A stretch of 64,000 bases of DNA from Flavobacterium lacus (GCF_003268815.1 NZ_QLSV01000001.1:186001-250000), one strand, 5' to 3'. Counted from the stretch's first letter, positions 33,978-43,742 are shown. Made by a program: numbers and translations. Notes: generated from the letters alone by a model not told the origin.

Positions 33978-35735
33978 CTACTTCCCTACTTTATCAGAAA
34001 CAAATCCGCCTTTGGCACTAGAAACCTCAACGGTTGCTCCATTTGCATTACCGCTTACAATCCAACGAACTTTAACGCTTCCCATGCCACGGATATTATC
34101 AATTTCAATAGTTTGTGGACTGTGTTTCTGCTCCGTAAACAAATTCAAATCTTCGTTTTGAACCGTCATTCCGGCCACAACCGTTGCTCCTTTTAACGTA
34201 ATATAGTCCGGTCGCTCAATTTTATTTTTTACATCAATAGACGAATGGGTTGGAATGATTCGCGTATTCATTATAGTAGCAGTTACAGCAGTCAACCCGC
34301 TGGAAAGCTTTTCTGTTTTAATATCCACAATTTCCAACTTTGGTGTTTGATAAGCATGGTACAACGTGAACGCCATGTTCCGATGAGCATCTTCCTGCAA
34401 CATAAAACCCGGATGATTTCGGATATAATTCTTTTTGGCTCCACCAATTTCAATTTCGCCAAATTGCGGGTGTGTAAAAGGTTTCCATTCCACATAACCA
34501 TCACCAAATAATAAATATTTGTCAAATTCATTAAACTCATCATTGTCCCAACGACTCCATGAACTTTTTTGATTGAATAACTTATAGGAAGTCATCAACT
34601 CATTACTAAACGTAAAAATGCCTCGTGTCAAGGAAAGAAAATCAATTTCACCCCCATAAACCGTATATAAATCTTTGTGCAACACAAAATAATTATAACC
34701 CGGAATCATCTTTTCTCCCAATTTACCGATGTTGTCGTATACTTCGATATCCTGTCTGCTGAATAACGCATCATCCTCCGCAGCTCCGGGACCGCGGAGA
34801 AACATCCCACCATAATTATGATAACTTTGTGCTCCGGCAATGTTGGAATGATTCACAATAAAATTTTTGACCGCTCGGGTTTCCGGCAACGTTCCGGGAT
34901 AAAAAAGTGCTCCGCGTTGCACATAATCCGGTTGCCAGTTCCAACCCCAATCGCGATTGGGATCATAAGTGCCCAATTGATCTTCATTTACTAAACCATC
35001 GCCGTCGTTGTCCATGCCTTCATAACCCAATAACTCATATTCACCCATTTCATCGCCACGTACTTGATACATTCGAGAAGGATATTTCGGATCAACTTTA
35101 TAACGACCGGTTTTTGATTTTCTTCGCATCATCACGATATTTCCGTCACCATCTAAATCGTTGTATTGATCTTCATTGACTAATCCATCACCATCATTGT
35201 CAAACGGACGCATACCGGAACGGGAAGAATTGGCTGAATTTTCTTTGTAAATAAAATTCTCACGTGAATCCGGACTAATGGTCAAAGCAATATAAAATAC
35301 TTTTTCTTTTAACAAAGTATTGATGAATTTTACCGTTTGAAAACTCTCTGCCAAATACCAAGCCGTATACATGGCAACCTCTACCCCTTGCAACTCATTG
35401 GCATGAATTCCACCATCGATGTAGAAACCGGGTTTAGTGTCAATTTTATCAGTTTTGAAATCGGAAACCGTTAACAACCAAATGTCTCTTCCTTCAAAAG
35501 ATTTTCCGATGGATTCCATTTTTACTAAATTGGGATAAGCTTTCACCAAATCTTTTCCAAACTGCGTAATTTGAGCATAATCGTGGTAACGGTCCCAAGA
35601 CATGCGCACTTTTGGATTGGCAGGTGAACCAATGGCACGCATTCCGTTTAAATCCTGCGGAGCAATATCATTTTTTTGAGCATTTACATTTGTGAGCAAC
35701 AAACATAAAATAGTAGTCAGTATATATTTTTTCAT
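33978..35735 (-). CDS. M14 family zinc carboxypeptidase
   Basis: A secreted protein of 585 residues (signal peptide 1-19). Zinc ligands are those of the family: H111 and E114 in GGIHANELQG, and a third His in QSYHNYGGMF. The catalytic Glu is seen in FTFSNELMTS, so the active site looks complete. Three Asp-rich calcium-loop-like motifs (NDGDGLVNED, DLDGDGNIVMM, DNDGDGLVNED) are inserted between about 180 and 250. It would trim C-terminal residues from peptides outside the inner membrane. The paralogue directly upstream in the same operon (7 bases apart) has the same layout but an altered active site. Confidence 0.92.
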   Translation of the reverse strand: MKKYILTTILCLLLTNVNAQKNDIAPQDLNGMRAIGSPANPKVRMSWDRYHDYAQITQFGKDLVKAYPNLVKMESIGKSFEGRDIWLLTVSDFKTDKIDTKPGFYIDGGIHANELQGVEVAMYTAWYLAESFQTVKFINTLLKEKVFYIALTISPDSRENFIYKENSANSSRSGMRPFDNDGDGLVNEDQYNDLDGDGNIVMMRRKSKTGRYKVDPKYPSRMYQVRGDEMGEYELLGYEGMDNDGDGLVNEDQLGTYDPNRDWGWNWQPDYVQRGALFYPGTLPETRAVKNFIVNHSNIAGAQSYHNYGGMFLRGPGAAEDDALFSRQDIEVYDNIGKLGEKMIPGYNYFVLHKDLYTVYGGEIDFLSLTRGIFTFSNELMTSYKLFNQKSSWSRWDNDEFNEFDKYLLFGDGYVEWKPFTHPQFGEIEIGGAKKNYIRNHPGFMLQEDAHRNMAFTLYHAYQTPKLEIVDIKTEKLSSGLTAVTATIMNTRIIPTHSSIDVKNKIERPDYITLKGATVVAGMTVQNEDLNLFTEQKHSPQTIEIDNIRGMGSVKVRWIVSGNANGATVEVSSAKGGFVSDKVGK

Positions 35736-35742
35736 GTGTAGC

Positions 35743-37386
35743 TTATTTCAATTCAACCTTAATTTCTTTAATTCCAGTAGTGGCACAACCTGTTGAAATC
35801 GTGGCTGTTCCGGACCCGGAAACTAACCATGAATAGGCTTCCGTTTCATCCGGTTGCAGTGCATCTCGCAAAAAATATTTTCTTCCGGAAACCATTTTCT
35901 GATTGCCATTTAATTTAATTTCGGTTTTCATACGAGAAACAAAACGGATTTTATCACCAATTTCAGCATACGTAGGCAACATTCCTTTGTTGACTACTTT
36001 AATAGTTATGCGGAATAAATTGCTATCTAATTTTTCTACCACAGGAATTGTCGTTTCAATTTTTGGCATCGCATTCACTAATTCTACCAAAAAAAGTTTG
36101 TGTTTTGCAACCGATTCATCCAAAAATTTTGACGGAGGATTATTCATCACATACGGAACAAATCCGCCTACTTCAGCTTTTTGATTGGGAAAATCAGGAT
36201 GTTTGATACTCGTCCAATTCACAAAAACAGGGTTTAACTGATTTCTTTCTGCCCATTTTAAAAATTCAATTTCAGCGTTTAACTCTGTTTTTTCACCTTT
36301 TTTAGGTTTGTCAGTTTTTGTATCGGTAGAATCTTTTTTCTCTTCTACTTTATCCATCCACCAACCTGGTGTGGAAAAACTGAATTTTCCGGCATGATAA
36401 TAGGCCGTTTGAGCAAAGTTACCTTTTGTCATGGGTAATTTTGGTCCGTCTTTAATCGCCGCTTTTTCAGTATATAATTTTGAAACGTGTTCAGCTGCTT
36501 TGACATCATTTTCCAACCAACCTTTAATAATTCTGGTGTTGGCCGATTTGCTATCAAATTTTGGTGCTTCCGATAAGTTATTGTGCATTCCAAATGTTAG
36601 CACGCCATAAATGTTTTGATTGAGGTATAAAAAATCCAACAACGCTCTGGTTTCAGGTTCAGAAGCAACATAAACACCAGCCCCTTTTTCAAAAACAGGA
36701 TGATCAAAGGTGAAATTCTTATCGATATTGACACCTTCTGAGGCATCTTCGTTGAATTTGCCGTCTTTATCATTATCAAAACCTTCAGAAATAAGACTAT
36801 ATTTTCCAACTTGGTTTTTCGAAGGGTCGGCTTTAATTAAAATTCGTGCATCATCCGGACTTTCAATATAACTTCCGGTAACGTCTTCAATTCGAACTTG
36901 CGTTATCAAACCATCGTTATTCAAATCTTCAAAACCATCTTCACCTATTTTTCCATCGCGATCATCGTCAGTTTGGGTGGCATTTCCACTTTTTTCATAT
37001 TTTACTTTATTAAAATAAGCCGCTATCGCATCCGGACTGACGGAAGGAACAAAATACAAGGTTTTTTCTTCTAACAATTTTGAAAGATTACTGTCATTCA
37101 ATAATTGTTCAATTAATTTAACAGCAATCTGAGTTCCGGCTTGGTGTTTCCCATCGATTCCGGCAGTAATCAAAAGTGCTGGTTTGGCTTTTTCAGATGT
37201 TGAAAGTGTAAGGAGCCATAAGTCTTTACCTTCAGCACTTTTACCAATGGATTTTACAGAACAAAATTTACTTTTAGTTTGTAATTCATTAAGCTTTTTG
37301 GATAAATCTTCGTAAGTAAGGTAGCCATTTTGAGCTTGACTGAATCCGAAAAGGAAGAGGAAGAAAACTAGTATTTTTTTTCTCAT
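35743..37386 (-). CDS. M14-like carboxypeptidase paralogue with altered active site
   Basis: A secreted protein of 547 residues (signal peptide 1-18). It aligns over its length with the downstream M14 gene, including the calcium-loop-like inserts (DDDRDGKIGED, DLNNDGLITQV). At the zinc site, where the neighbour has HANE, this protein has D78-G-K-H81. The third His is kept (FGMHNNLSE), but the catalytic Glu segment SNELMTS is replaced by STPGWWMDK. So it lacks the usual catalytic Glu and has a non-standard ligand set. It may be a pseudoenzyme that binds peptide, or an enzyme with altered chemistry. The pair probably acts together. Transcription starts upstream of this gene. Confidence 0.85.
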   Translation of the reverse strand: MRKKILVFFLFLFGFSQAQNGYLTYEDLSKKLNELQTKSKFCSVKSIGKSAEGKDLWLLTLSTSEKAKPALLITAGIDGKHQAGTQIAVKLIEQLLNDSNLSKLLEEKTLYFVPSVSPDAIAAYFNKVKYEKSGNATQTDDDRDGKIGEDGFEDLNNDGLITQVRIEDVTGSYIESPDDARILIKADPSKNQVGKYSLISEGFDNDKDGKFNEDASEGVNIDKNFTFDHPVFEKGAGVYVASEPETRALLDFLYLNQNIYGVLTFGMHNNLSEAPKFDSKSANTRIIKGWLENDVKAAEHVSKLYTEKAAIKDGPKLPMTKGNFAQTAYYHAGKFSFSTPGWWMDKVEEKKDSTDTKTDKPKKGEKTELNAEIEFLKWAERNQLNPVFVNWTSIKHPDFPNQKAEVGGFVPYVMNNPPSKFLDESVAKHKLFLVELVNAMPKIETTIPVVEKLDSNLFRITIKVVNKGMLPTYAEIGDKIRFVSRMKTEIKLNGNQKMVSGRKYFLRDALQPDETEAYSWLVSGSGTATISTGCATTGIKEIKVELK

Positions 37387-37519
37387 GTCGTGATATTTAA
37401 TTTAGGAGGTTAAAAATAGTGGATTCAAACCTACCAAAATGTTAATATTAAACTAATGTTTTAAAGTTTACGATTTGATGGTTTGATTTTTTTGATATTT
37501 TTACTCGAAATCACTCGTT

Positions 37520-37936
37520 ATGAAAATTATAATAATTAATGGTCCAAATTTAAATCTCTTGGGTAAAAGAGAACCGGACATTTATGGCAATCTATCGTTT
37601 GAAGATTTTTTCAAATCGCTTGAGGATAAATATGCAAATTTGGAACTGGTTTATTATCAAAGCAACATCGAAGGAGAATTAATTGACAAAATTCAAGAAA
37701 CAGGATTTTCTTTTGATGGAATTATTCTAAATGCTGCTGCCTACACCCATACCTCTATTGGAATTGGTGATGCTGTAAAGGCGATTGAAACCCCTGTTAT
37801 AGAAGTGCATATTTCCAATACATTTGCTCGGGAAGAATTTAGACATCATTCCTACATTTCACCCAATGCTGCCGGAATTATTGTTGGCTTTGGATTGAAA
37901 AGTTATGAACTTGCACTCCTATCCTTTTTAAAATAA
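37520..37936 (+). CDS. aroQ: Type II 3-dehydroquinate dehydratase
   Basis: A protein of 138 residues, the third enzyme of the shikimate pathway, forming dodecamers in the cytoplasm. The signatures are GPNLNLLGKREPDIYG (active-site Arg and Tyr loop) at 8-23, NAAAYTHTSI with substrate-binding Asn, HISNTFAREEFRHHSYI, and the catalytic His there. It stands alone between two unrelated genes; the following gene starts 48 bases downstream. Confidence 0.95.
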   Translation: MKIIIINGPNLNLLGKREPDIYGNLSFEDFFKSLEDKYANLELVYYQSNIEGELIDKIQETGFSFDGIILNAAAYTHTSIGIGDAVKAIETPVIEVHISNTFAREEFRHHSYISPNAAGIIVGFGLKSYELALLSFLK

Positions 37937-37984
37937 AATTCACTACAAACTTTTTACAACTAATTTGTCCCGTAAATCCTATTC

Positions 37985-40462
37985 ATGAAATACCGTATCC
38001 TTCTTATACTTAATTTAGTATCATTGATTTCACTCGCCCAAATCAAAGGAAAAGTAACAGATGAAGCAGGAAACCCGCTGCCATTTGTTAATATCTATAT
38101 AGAAAACACCTATATTGGAACGACTTCAAACGAAAATGGCTTTTATGAACTAACGATTCAAAATCAAGAAAAAGTGGCTGTCATTTTTCAATACCTGGGA
38201 TATAAAACGCAAAAACAGATCCTTCACATTACTAAGCTTCCTTTTCAGTTTGATGTGACATTGATAGAAGAAAATTATAATTTAAATGAAGTCGTTGTAA
38301 GTTCAAAAGATAATCCGGCCAATCCCATTATTCGAAATGCAATAGCAAACAAGAAAAAAAACGCTATGAAAACAGCCCGATTTACAGCTGATTTTTATTC
38401 ACGTGGAATTTTCAGATTGAAAAACGCTCCTAAAAAAATTCTAGGTCAGGAAATTGGTGATTTTGATGGTGCGTTAGATTCAACAGGAACCGGAATTTTA
38501 TATTTATCGGAAACTGTTTCAAAAATCATGTTTGAAAAACCGGATAACTTAAATGAAAAAATTATCGCTTCAAAAATTAGTGGCAGAGACAATGGTTTTA
38601 GCTACAACACAGCGAGATCAACAATGTATGATTTTTATGATAACACGATTCAATTGAGTATCAGTTTGATTTCTCCGATTAGTGAGAATGCGTTTAGCTA
38701 TTACAAATACAGTTTGGAAGGTACTTTTTATGATGAAAGAAATAACCTCATTAATAAAATCAAAGTAATTCCCAGAAGAGATTCTGAACCGGTCTTTGAA
38801 GGGTATATTTACATCATTGAAGACAGTTGGGCAATTTATGGCGTGGATGTAGACATCAAAGGATACCGAATGAAAGAAGAGTTTTTGGATGTAATGAAAC
38901 TCAAACAAAATTTTAGTTACAACGAAACCAATCAAATTTGGTCTAAAAACTCGCAAAGTCTTGATTTTGAAGCGGGAGCTTTTGGCATAAAATTTACCGG
39001 AAAATTTACGCACGTTTACAGCAATTATGACTTTAAAAAAGCCTTTGACACTAAAACTTTTTCAAGAGAAATTTTAAGTTTTGAAGACAATGCCAACAAA
39101 AAGGATTCTACTTATTGGAACCAAATGCGACCGGTTCCATTAACTGAGGAAGAAAGCGATGATTATAGTAGAAAAGACAGCATTCAATTGGTCCGAAATT
39201 CAAAACCATATTTAGATTCTATCGATCGTTTAAATAATAAATTTAAGATTCAAAAAATAATCACAGGTTATTCATATCAAAATTCAGAAAAAAATTGGCG
39301 GTTAAATTATGCGGGATTATTTAAAATTCCTTTGTACAACACAGTGCAAGGTTGGAATTTATCAACTTCCTTGTCGTATACTAAACGAAGTAAAGATGAT
39401 CGAAAATACACCACCTTTGGAACAAAATTTAATTATGGTTTTGCCGAAGAACGTTTTCGGGCATCGGGTTATTTTATGTCACGATTAAATGCAAAGACAA
39501 ATAGTTTTTTAAGTGTAAAAGGTGGTAGCGAAGTCACACAATTTAATCAAAACGAACCCATCGGCAAACTTGCAAACACCGTTGTTTCTTTATTTTTGAA
39601 GGAAAATCATATGAAAGTGTATGAAAAAAACTTTGCTTCTATCACTTATAGTCAAGAGGTTTTGAACGGACTTCACATGCAGGGTTCATTGGAATATGCA
39701 GAAAGAAATCCTCTTTTTAATACCACTGACTATGTGATAATTAAAAACAAAATTGATTTTATGTCAAATAATCCGTTAGACGAGGATGATTATGTAAATG
39801 CAGGTTTTGAGCGAAACAATTTAGTAAAAGCAAATGTAAATGCACGAATCAATTTTGGACAAAAATACCTTTCAAGACCAGATGGAAAATTCATTATTCC
39901 AAATGAAAAATACCCTACGCTCTTTTTAGGATATGAAAAAGGTTTTGCTGGAAATGAATCAAAATATAATTATGATTTTGTTGCAGCACGCATATTTTAT
40001 GAACAAACTCTTGGAAACAAAGGAAATTTTGCAATCAATTTAAAAGGAGGGAAATTCTTTAATGCAGATGAAATTTCGTTTGTAGACTACAAACATTTTA
40101 ATGGAAATCAAATCATCATCAGTCCAAATAATCGGTATTTGGATATGTTTAATTTGCTTCCGTATTATTCGTATAGCACAAATGATAGCTATACGGAAAT
40201 GCATGTTGAGCATAATTTTGATGGTTTTATCATGAACAAAATACCATTGCTTAATAAACTGAAATCTACAATGATTATTGGCTACCATCATTTAGCCACA
40301 CCGGAAAATAAACCTTATCAAGAATTTAGTATCGGTTTAGATAAATTAGGCTTTGGAAAATTTAAATTGCTACGATTGGATTATATTCGATCCTATAACG
40401 GAACTACTTTCTTAAATGATGGAATTATGCTTGGCATTGAATTATTGAAGATTATCGACTAA
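37985..40462 (+). CDS. DUF5686 / carboxypeptidase-regulatory-like outer membrane protein
   Basis: A protein of 825 residues with a signal peptide (about 1-20) and a carboxypeptidase-regulatory-like beta-sandwich domain at 21-100 (IKGKVTDEAGNPLPFVNI). Then comes a large DUF5686 region, which reads as a beta-barrel of the TonB-receptor-like size and ends near SYNGTTFLNDGIMLGIELLK. This is a common Bacteroidetes outer membrane protein class with no TonB plug. A role in import or assembly of an outer-membrane component is inferred. A bidirectional terminator separates it from murA. Confidence 0.85.
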   Translation: MKYRILLILNLVSLISLAQIKGKVTDEAGNPLPFVNIYIENTYIGTTSNENGFYELTIQNQEKVAVIFQYLGYKTQKQILHITKLPFQFDVTLIEENYNLNEVVVSSKDNPANPIIRNAIANKKKNAMKTARFTADFYSRGIFRLKNAPKKILGQEIGDFDGALDSTGTGILYLSETVSKIMFEKPDNLNEKIIASKISGRDNGFSYNTARSTMYDFYDNTIQLSISLISPISENAFSYYKYSLEGTFYDERNNLINKIKVIPRRDSEPVFEGYIYIIEDSWAIYGVDVDIKGYRMKEEFLDVMKLKQNFSYNETNQIWSKNSQSLDFEAGAFGIKFTGKFTHVYSNYDFKKAFDTKTFSREILSFEDNANKKDSTYWNQMRPVPLTEEESDDYSRKDSIQLVRNSKPYLDSIDRLNNKFKIQKIITGYSYQNSEKNWRLNYAGLFKIPLYNTVQGWNLSTSLSYTKRSKDDRKYTTFGTKFNYGFAEERFRASGYFMSRLNAKTNSFLSVKGGSEVTQFNQNEPIGKLANTVVSLFLKENHMKVYEKNFASITYSQEVLNGLHMQGSLEYAERNPLFNTTDYVIIKNKIDFMSNNPLDEDDYVNAGFERNNLVKANVNARINFGQKYLSRPDGKFIIPNEKYPTLFLGYEKGFAGNESKYNYDFVAARIFYEQTLGNKGNFAINLKGGKFFNADEISFVDYKHFNGNQIIISPNNRYLDMFNLLPYYSYSTNDSYTEMHVEHNFDGFIMNKIPLLNKLKSTMIIGYHHLATPENKPYQEFSIGLDKLGFGKFKLLRLDYIRSYNGTTFLNDGIMLGIELLKIID

Positions 40463-40464
40463 AA

Positions 40465-40501
40465 CAAAAAAGAGAGTAATTAAAAACTACTCTCTTTTTT
40501 T
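40465..40501. terminator. Bidirectional terminator between convergent genes
   Basis: GAGAGTA (40472-40478) and TACTCTC (40488-40494) extended by A and T runs on both sides. It serves the DUF5686 gene and murA. Confidence 0.85.
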
Positions 40502-40518
40502 ATTTTTTATTTGTAATA

Positions 40519-41829
40519 CTACATTCTGACAACGTTTGCACCAATAGCTCGTAAACGTTCGTCTATTCGCTCGTAACCGCGATCAATTTGTTCAATATTT
40601 TGAATGGTACTCGTTCCTTTAGCAGCCAAAGCAGCAATCAACAACGAAATTCCGGCTCTAATATCAGGTGAAGACATCGTAGTAGCTTTCAATTGCGATT
40701 GAAAATTGTGTCCGATTACAATGGCACGGTGCGGATCACAAAGAATAATTTTTGCCCCCATGTCAATTAATTTATCCACAAAGAACAAGCGGCTTTCAAA
40801 CATTTTTTGGTGAATCAATACTTCACCTTTGGCTTGTGTAGCCACCACGAGAACAATACTCAATAAATCAGGTGTAAATCCTGGCCACGGAGCATCGGCT
40901 ATGGTTAAAATAGAACCATCAATATCTTTCTTAATTTCATAACCGTCTTTGTGTTCCGGGATATAAATATCATCACCACGACGTTCAATCGTGATGCCTA
41001 ATTTTCTAAAAACAGATGGAATGACACCTAAATTATCCCAACTTACATTTTTAATAGTAATTTCACTTCGGGTCATGGCGGCTAAACCAATCCAACTCCC
41101 AATTTCAATCATATCGGGAAGAATGCGGTGTGTGCATCCGCCTAAACTTTCAACACCTTCAATGTGTAATAAATTTGAACCAACGCCGGTGATTTTTGCT
41201 CCCATCGAATTAAGCATACCACACAATTGCTGCAAATACGGTTCACAAGCAGCATTATAAATGGTTGTGGTTCCTTCCGCCAAAACAGAAGCCATGACAA
41301 TATTAGCTGTTCCGGTTACAGAAGCTTCGTCCAAAAGCATGTATGCTCCTTGCAAACGACCTTCGATTTCCACACCATAAAAATGATCTTCTCTGTTGTA
41401 ACGGAATTTCGCTCCTAAATTGATGAATCCTTCAAAGTGCGTATCTAATCGTCTTCTTCCAATTTTATCGCCACCCGGTTTTGGGATATATCCTTTTCCG
41501 AAACGAGCCAACAGCGGTCCAACAATCATAATAGAGCCACGTAACGACCCCCCTTCTTTTTTAAAGGCTTCGGTTTCAAGATAACCTACATTAACTTCAT
41601 CGGCTTGAAACGTAATGGAACCCGGACCGTTTTTTTGCATTTTCACACCTAAGTTTCCTAAAAGTGTAATTAATTTATTGACATCCAAAATATCCGGAAT
41701 GTTATTAATCGTAACCTTTTCAGAGGTTAGTAATACCGTACATAAAATTTGTAATGCCTCGTTTTTTGCTCCTTGCGGATGAATCTCTCCTTTAAGACGA
41801 TGCCCGCCTTCTATTTTGAATGTTCCCAT
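40519..41829 (-). CDS. murA: UDP-N-acetylglucosamine 1-carboxyvinyltransferase
   Basis: The 436-residue first committed enzyme of peptidoglycan synthesis, transferring enolpyruvate from PEP to UDP-GlcNAc in the cytoplasm. Both inverse alpha/beta domains are present: GGHRLKGEIHPQGAKNEA near the start and the GYERIDERLRAIGANVVR C-terminus. In the active-site loop the residue that is Cys115 in E. coli is Asp121 here (KPGGDKIGRRRLD), the form known from Mycobacterium and Chlamydia that is not alkylated by fosfomycin. This predicts intrinsic fosfomycin resistance. It is the last gene of the operon with DUF4290 and DUF493 genes. Confidence 0.95.
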   Translation of the reverse strand: MGTFKIEGGHRLKGEIHPQGAKNEALQILCTVLLTSEKVTINNIPDILDVNKLITLLGNLGVKMQKNGPGSITFQADEVNVGYLETEAFKKEGGSLRGSIMIVGPLLARFGKGYIPKPGGDKIGRRRLDTHFEGFINLGAKFRYNREDHFYGVEIEGRLQGAYMLLDEASVTGTANIVMASVLAEGTTTIYNAACEPYLQQLCGMLNSMGAKITGVGSNLLHIEGVESLGGCTHRILPDMIEIGSWIGLAAMTRSEITIKNVSWDNLGVIPSVFRKLGITIERRGDDIYIPEHKDGYEIKKDIDGSILTIADAPWPGFTPDLLSIVLVVATQAKGEVLIHQKMFESRLFFVDKLIDMGAKIILCDPHRAIVIGHNFQSQLKATTMSSPDIRAGISLLIAALAAKGTSTIQNIEQIDRGYERIDERLRAIGANVVRM

Positions 41830-41844
41830 ATTCGTTTCTAGCGA

Positions 41845-42552
41845 TTATTTCTGATTGTTATTTTTATACGGTTTTGACTTTATAATCTTGTTGTTTTTCT
41901 TAATCAGCGGATTTTTTTGAATAAGCGGCATATTTTTATTGGAAACCTTTTTATTGGTTCGTATTAAATCGGAGGTATTCAATAACTCTTCTGCACTTTG
42001 ATGTAAATCAATTCTTCCGCCGGAAAGTTCAAATAAATGATCAAAGATGGCCTTATCGTCAACGGTATCTTTATTCCAACTTAAATAGGATTTCTTCATG
42101 TGATTGGCAATGACTTTAACAAGCGCAGATTTTAACTCGCCCTCTTCCCAACTGTTTGCCACATCAATCATGTATTTGATGTTATTTCCGTAAAAACGAT
42201 ACTTCGGAAATTTTTGAGGATAACCCAATCGCTCCGGCTTGAGGTTAATTACTTCTCGGGTTGGAATTGGATACGGACTATCAACATCCAATTTAAAATC
42301 AGACATGATAAATAATTGATCCCAAAGTTTATGTTGAAAATCCAGCACATCACGCAAATGTGGGTTCAAACTTCCCATCACTTTTATAATATATCGAGCG
42401 GCTTTATTTCGCTCTTCCCTATCCTCAATAATGGTTGCTTGATCGATTAGTTTTTGCAAATGACGCCCGTATTCAGGAATCATCAAATGCGGACGCTCGG
42501 CGTTATATTCTAAAACATGCACAATCTCATGTGCTTTTTCATTGTAAGTCAT
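41845..42552 (-). CDS. DUF4290 domain protein
   Basis: A protein of 235 residues of the DUF4290 family, which is essentially restricted to Bacteroidetes and is regularly placed before murA. It is cytoplasmic and mostly helical, with conserved motifs VLEYNAERPHLMIPEYGRHLQ and KFPKYRFYGNNIKYMID. The C-terminus is Lys-rich (NPLIKKNNKIIKSKPYKNN) and probably disordered. It is separated by 15 bases from murA and 11 from the DUF493 gene. The function is unknown; the conserved context suggests a link to wall synthesis. Confidence 0.9.
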   Translation of the reverse strand: MTYNEKAHEIVHVLEYNAERPHLMIPEYGRHLQKLIDQATIIEDREERNKAARYIIKVMGSLNPHLRDVLDFQHKLWDQLFIMSDFKLDVDSPYPIPTREVINLKPERLGYPQKFPKYRFYGNNIKYMIDVANSWEEGELKSALVKVIANHMKKSYLSWNKDTVDDKAIFDHLFELSGGRIDLHQSAEELLNTSDLIRTNKKVSNKNMPLIQKNPLIKKNNKIIKSKPYKNNNQK

Positions 42553-42563
42553 TTTTGTCTTTT

Positions 42564-42848
42564 TTAAAGCGAAATTATACCTTCAACAATAGAAACTTCC
42601 AGGTACTTTGCAACTACATGTTCCGGGCTTTCCATACTAACATTGATGGAAATACTGGTGAATTTTCCGGTTTTTGATTGTGCGGTGTTAATCACTGCAC
42701 CCATGTTATTAAACGCTTCTTCTATCGCAATTATTTTTGAACTATCGGTTGGTACAATAAATTTATAGAGATAAATGGAAGGCCAATCTGAAGTAGTTCG
42801 CAATTCTTCTTTTAGTCTTTCATAAAATTCTTCCGTCTTTTTGTCCAT
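42564..42848 (-). CDS. DUF493 (YbeD-like) protein
   Basis: A small cytoplasmic protein of 94 residues of the DUF493 family (E. coli YbeD-like, ferredoxin-type alpha/beta fold, role in small-molecule regulation proposed but not proven). Conserved parts are FIVPTDSSKIIAIEEAFNNMGA, with a C-terminal SISINVSMESPEHVVAKYLEVS. It is the first gene of the minus operon DUF493-DUF4290-murA. Confidence 0.85.
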   Translation of the reverse strand: MDKKTEEFYERLKEELRTTSDWPSIYLYKFIVPTDSSKIIAIEEAFNNMGAVINTAQSKTGKFTSISINVSMESPEHVVAKYLEVSIVEGIISL

Positions 42849-43062
42849 AACATTTTTATTATAGGCAAATATACAGTATTGATTTTAGATTTTATAAAAT
42901 TGAATTTGAATTTTAATGATTTAGGGCTTTGCATAAAACATTCACTTAACTTAAAGAGTTTATTTCATTATTTGAAAAGACATGATACACTTTAAAATAA
43001 GTAAAAAAAATATAAATCTAAATCTAAACCTAACTCCTTGCAACTTAAATAAGAACAATAAT

Positions 43063-43098
43063 AAAAAAAAATAACCCTAGCAATTCACTAGGGTTACA
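43063..43098 (-). terminator. Terminator of accessory operon
   Basis: Nine-base-pair stem TAACCCTAG / CTAGGGTTA (43072-43096) with a seven-base loop and T run on the minus strand (43063-43071). It ends the whole run of minus-strand genes between 43.1 and 47.9 kb. Confidence 0.88.
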
Positions 43099-43129
43099 TT
43101 GTATTTTAATAGTCTATTAGATTTTTAAA

Positions 43130-43351
43130 TTAAGTATTTTCACTTTCTTTACTTTCTTCAACCTTATTTTTAATGTTTAATAAGAATAAAACAAAGAAAA
43201 TTATATACAAAACAATCAATAGAACAACAATAAATTTAGCTAAAGAGCTTTCTCCTTTTGTCAAGCCTATAAAAACATTCACTATATGTAAAATAGATGC
43301 ACTCAAGAAACATCCGATTGACAACAACAAGTATTTATATTTTTTCTGCAT
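43130..43351 (-). CDS. Small two-span membrane protein
   Basis: A protein of 73 residues with two hydrophobic segments (about 6-27 and 38-60) and a Lys/Glu-rich tail. No family recognised. It is the last gene of the accessory minus-strand run, just upstream of the terminator. Together with the next two small membrane proteins (43422 and 43743) it forms a set of three consecutive small membrane proteins. Confidence 0.6.
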   Translation of the reverse strand: MQKKYKYLLLSIGCFLSASILHIVNVFIGLTKGESSLAKFIVVLLIVLYIIFFVLFLLNIKNKVEESKESENT

Positions 43352-43421
43352 GTTTTAATTTTTTAACAAATCTCTTTAAATATTTTAATTTTTTAAATGA
43401 TAAAATGTCATTACACAAAAA

Positions 43422-43658
43422 CTAGAACAAAAAAAGAAATCTAAAAAAAAATTTACTCTTAAAGCTCATAGTATTTTCCTTACTTATGTTTTCATCAATC
43501 TTTTTTGTCTTCATTAGATCAAAAAAAGCATAGATTACCAAAATAATGAACATTGTGTACTGAATGTATTGAAAATAATCTTTTTCTACAATTGAAAAAT
43601 GAAGTACAAAATATAACAACAACAAGGTAACTATAATAAATTTGTGTAATTTCTTCAT
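43422..43658 (-). CDS. Small two-span membrane protein
   Basis: A protein of 78 residues with two hydrophobic segments (about 8-24 and 32-48) and a basic C-terminus ending FFFRFLFLF. No known domain. It lies between the other two small membrane proteins on the same strand. Confidence 0.55.
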   Translation of the reverse strand: MKKLHKFIIVTLLLLYFVLHFSIVEKDYFQYIQYTMFIILVIYAFFDLMKTKKIDENISKENTMSFKSKFFFRFLFLF

Positions 43659-43671
43659 TTAGTTAGTTTAA

Positions 43672-43734
43672 TTAATTGCCAGTGCAGTGTCTCCAATCTT
43701 CTCCTACATCTGCTATACAAAATTGATAATCAGT
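43672..43734 (-). pseudogene. Remnant of a Cys/Trp-rich C-terminus
   Basis: After a stop codon at 43735-43737 (minus strand), 20 codons read TDYQFCIADVGEDWRHCTGN and then a TAA at 43672-43674. It has no start codon of its own. The composition (two Cys, Trp, acidic) is like the end of a small secreted or toxin-type protein and unlike its hydrophobic neighbours. I read it as a decayed 3' end. It could also be chance. Confidence 0.35.
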
Positions 43735-43742
43735 TTATCTTC

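Noticed and set aside
38618..39013. A 131-residue frame antisense to the DUF5686 gene
   Set aside because: It lies wholly within a well supported gene on the other strand, has no signal or family resemblance, and mirrors its codon bias.
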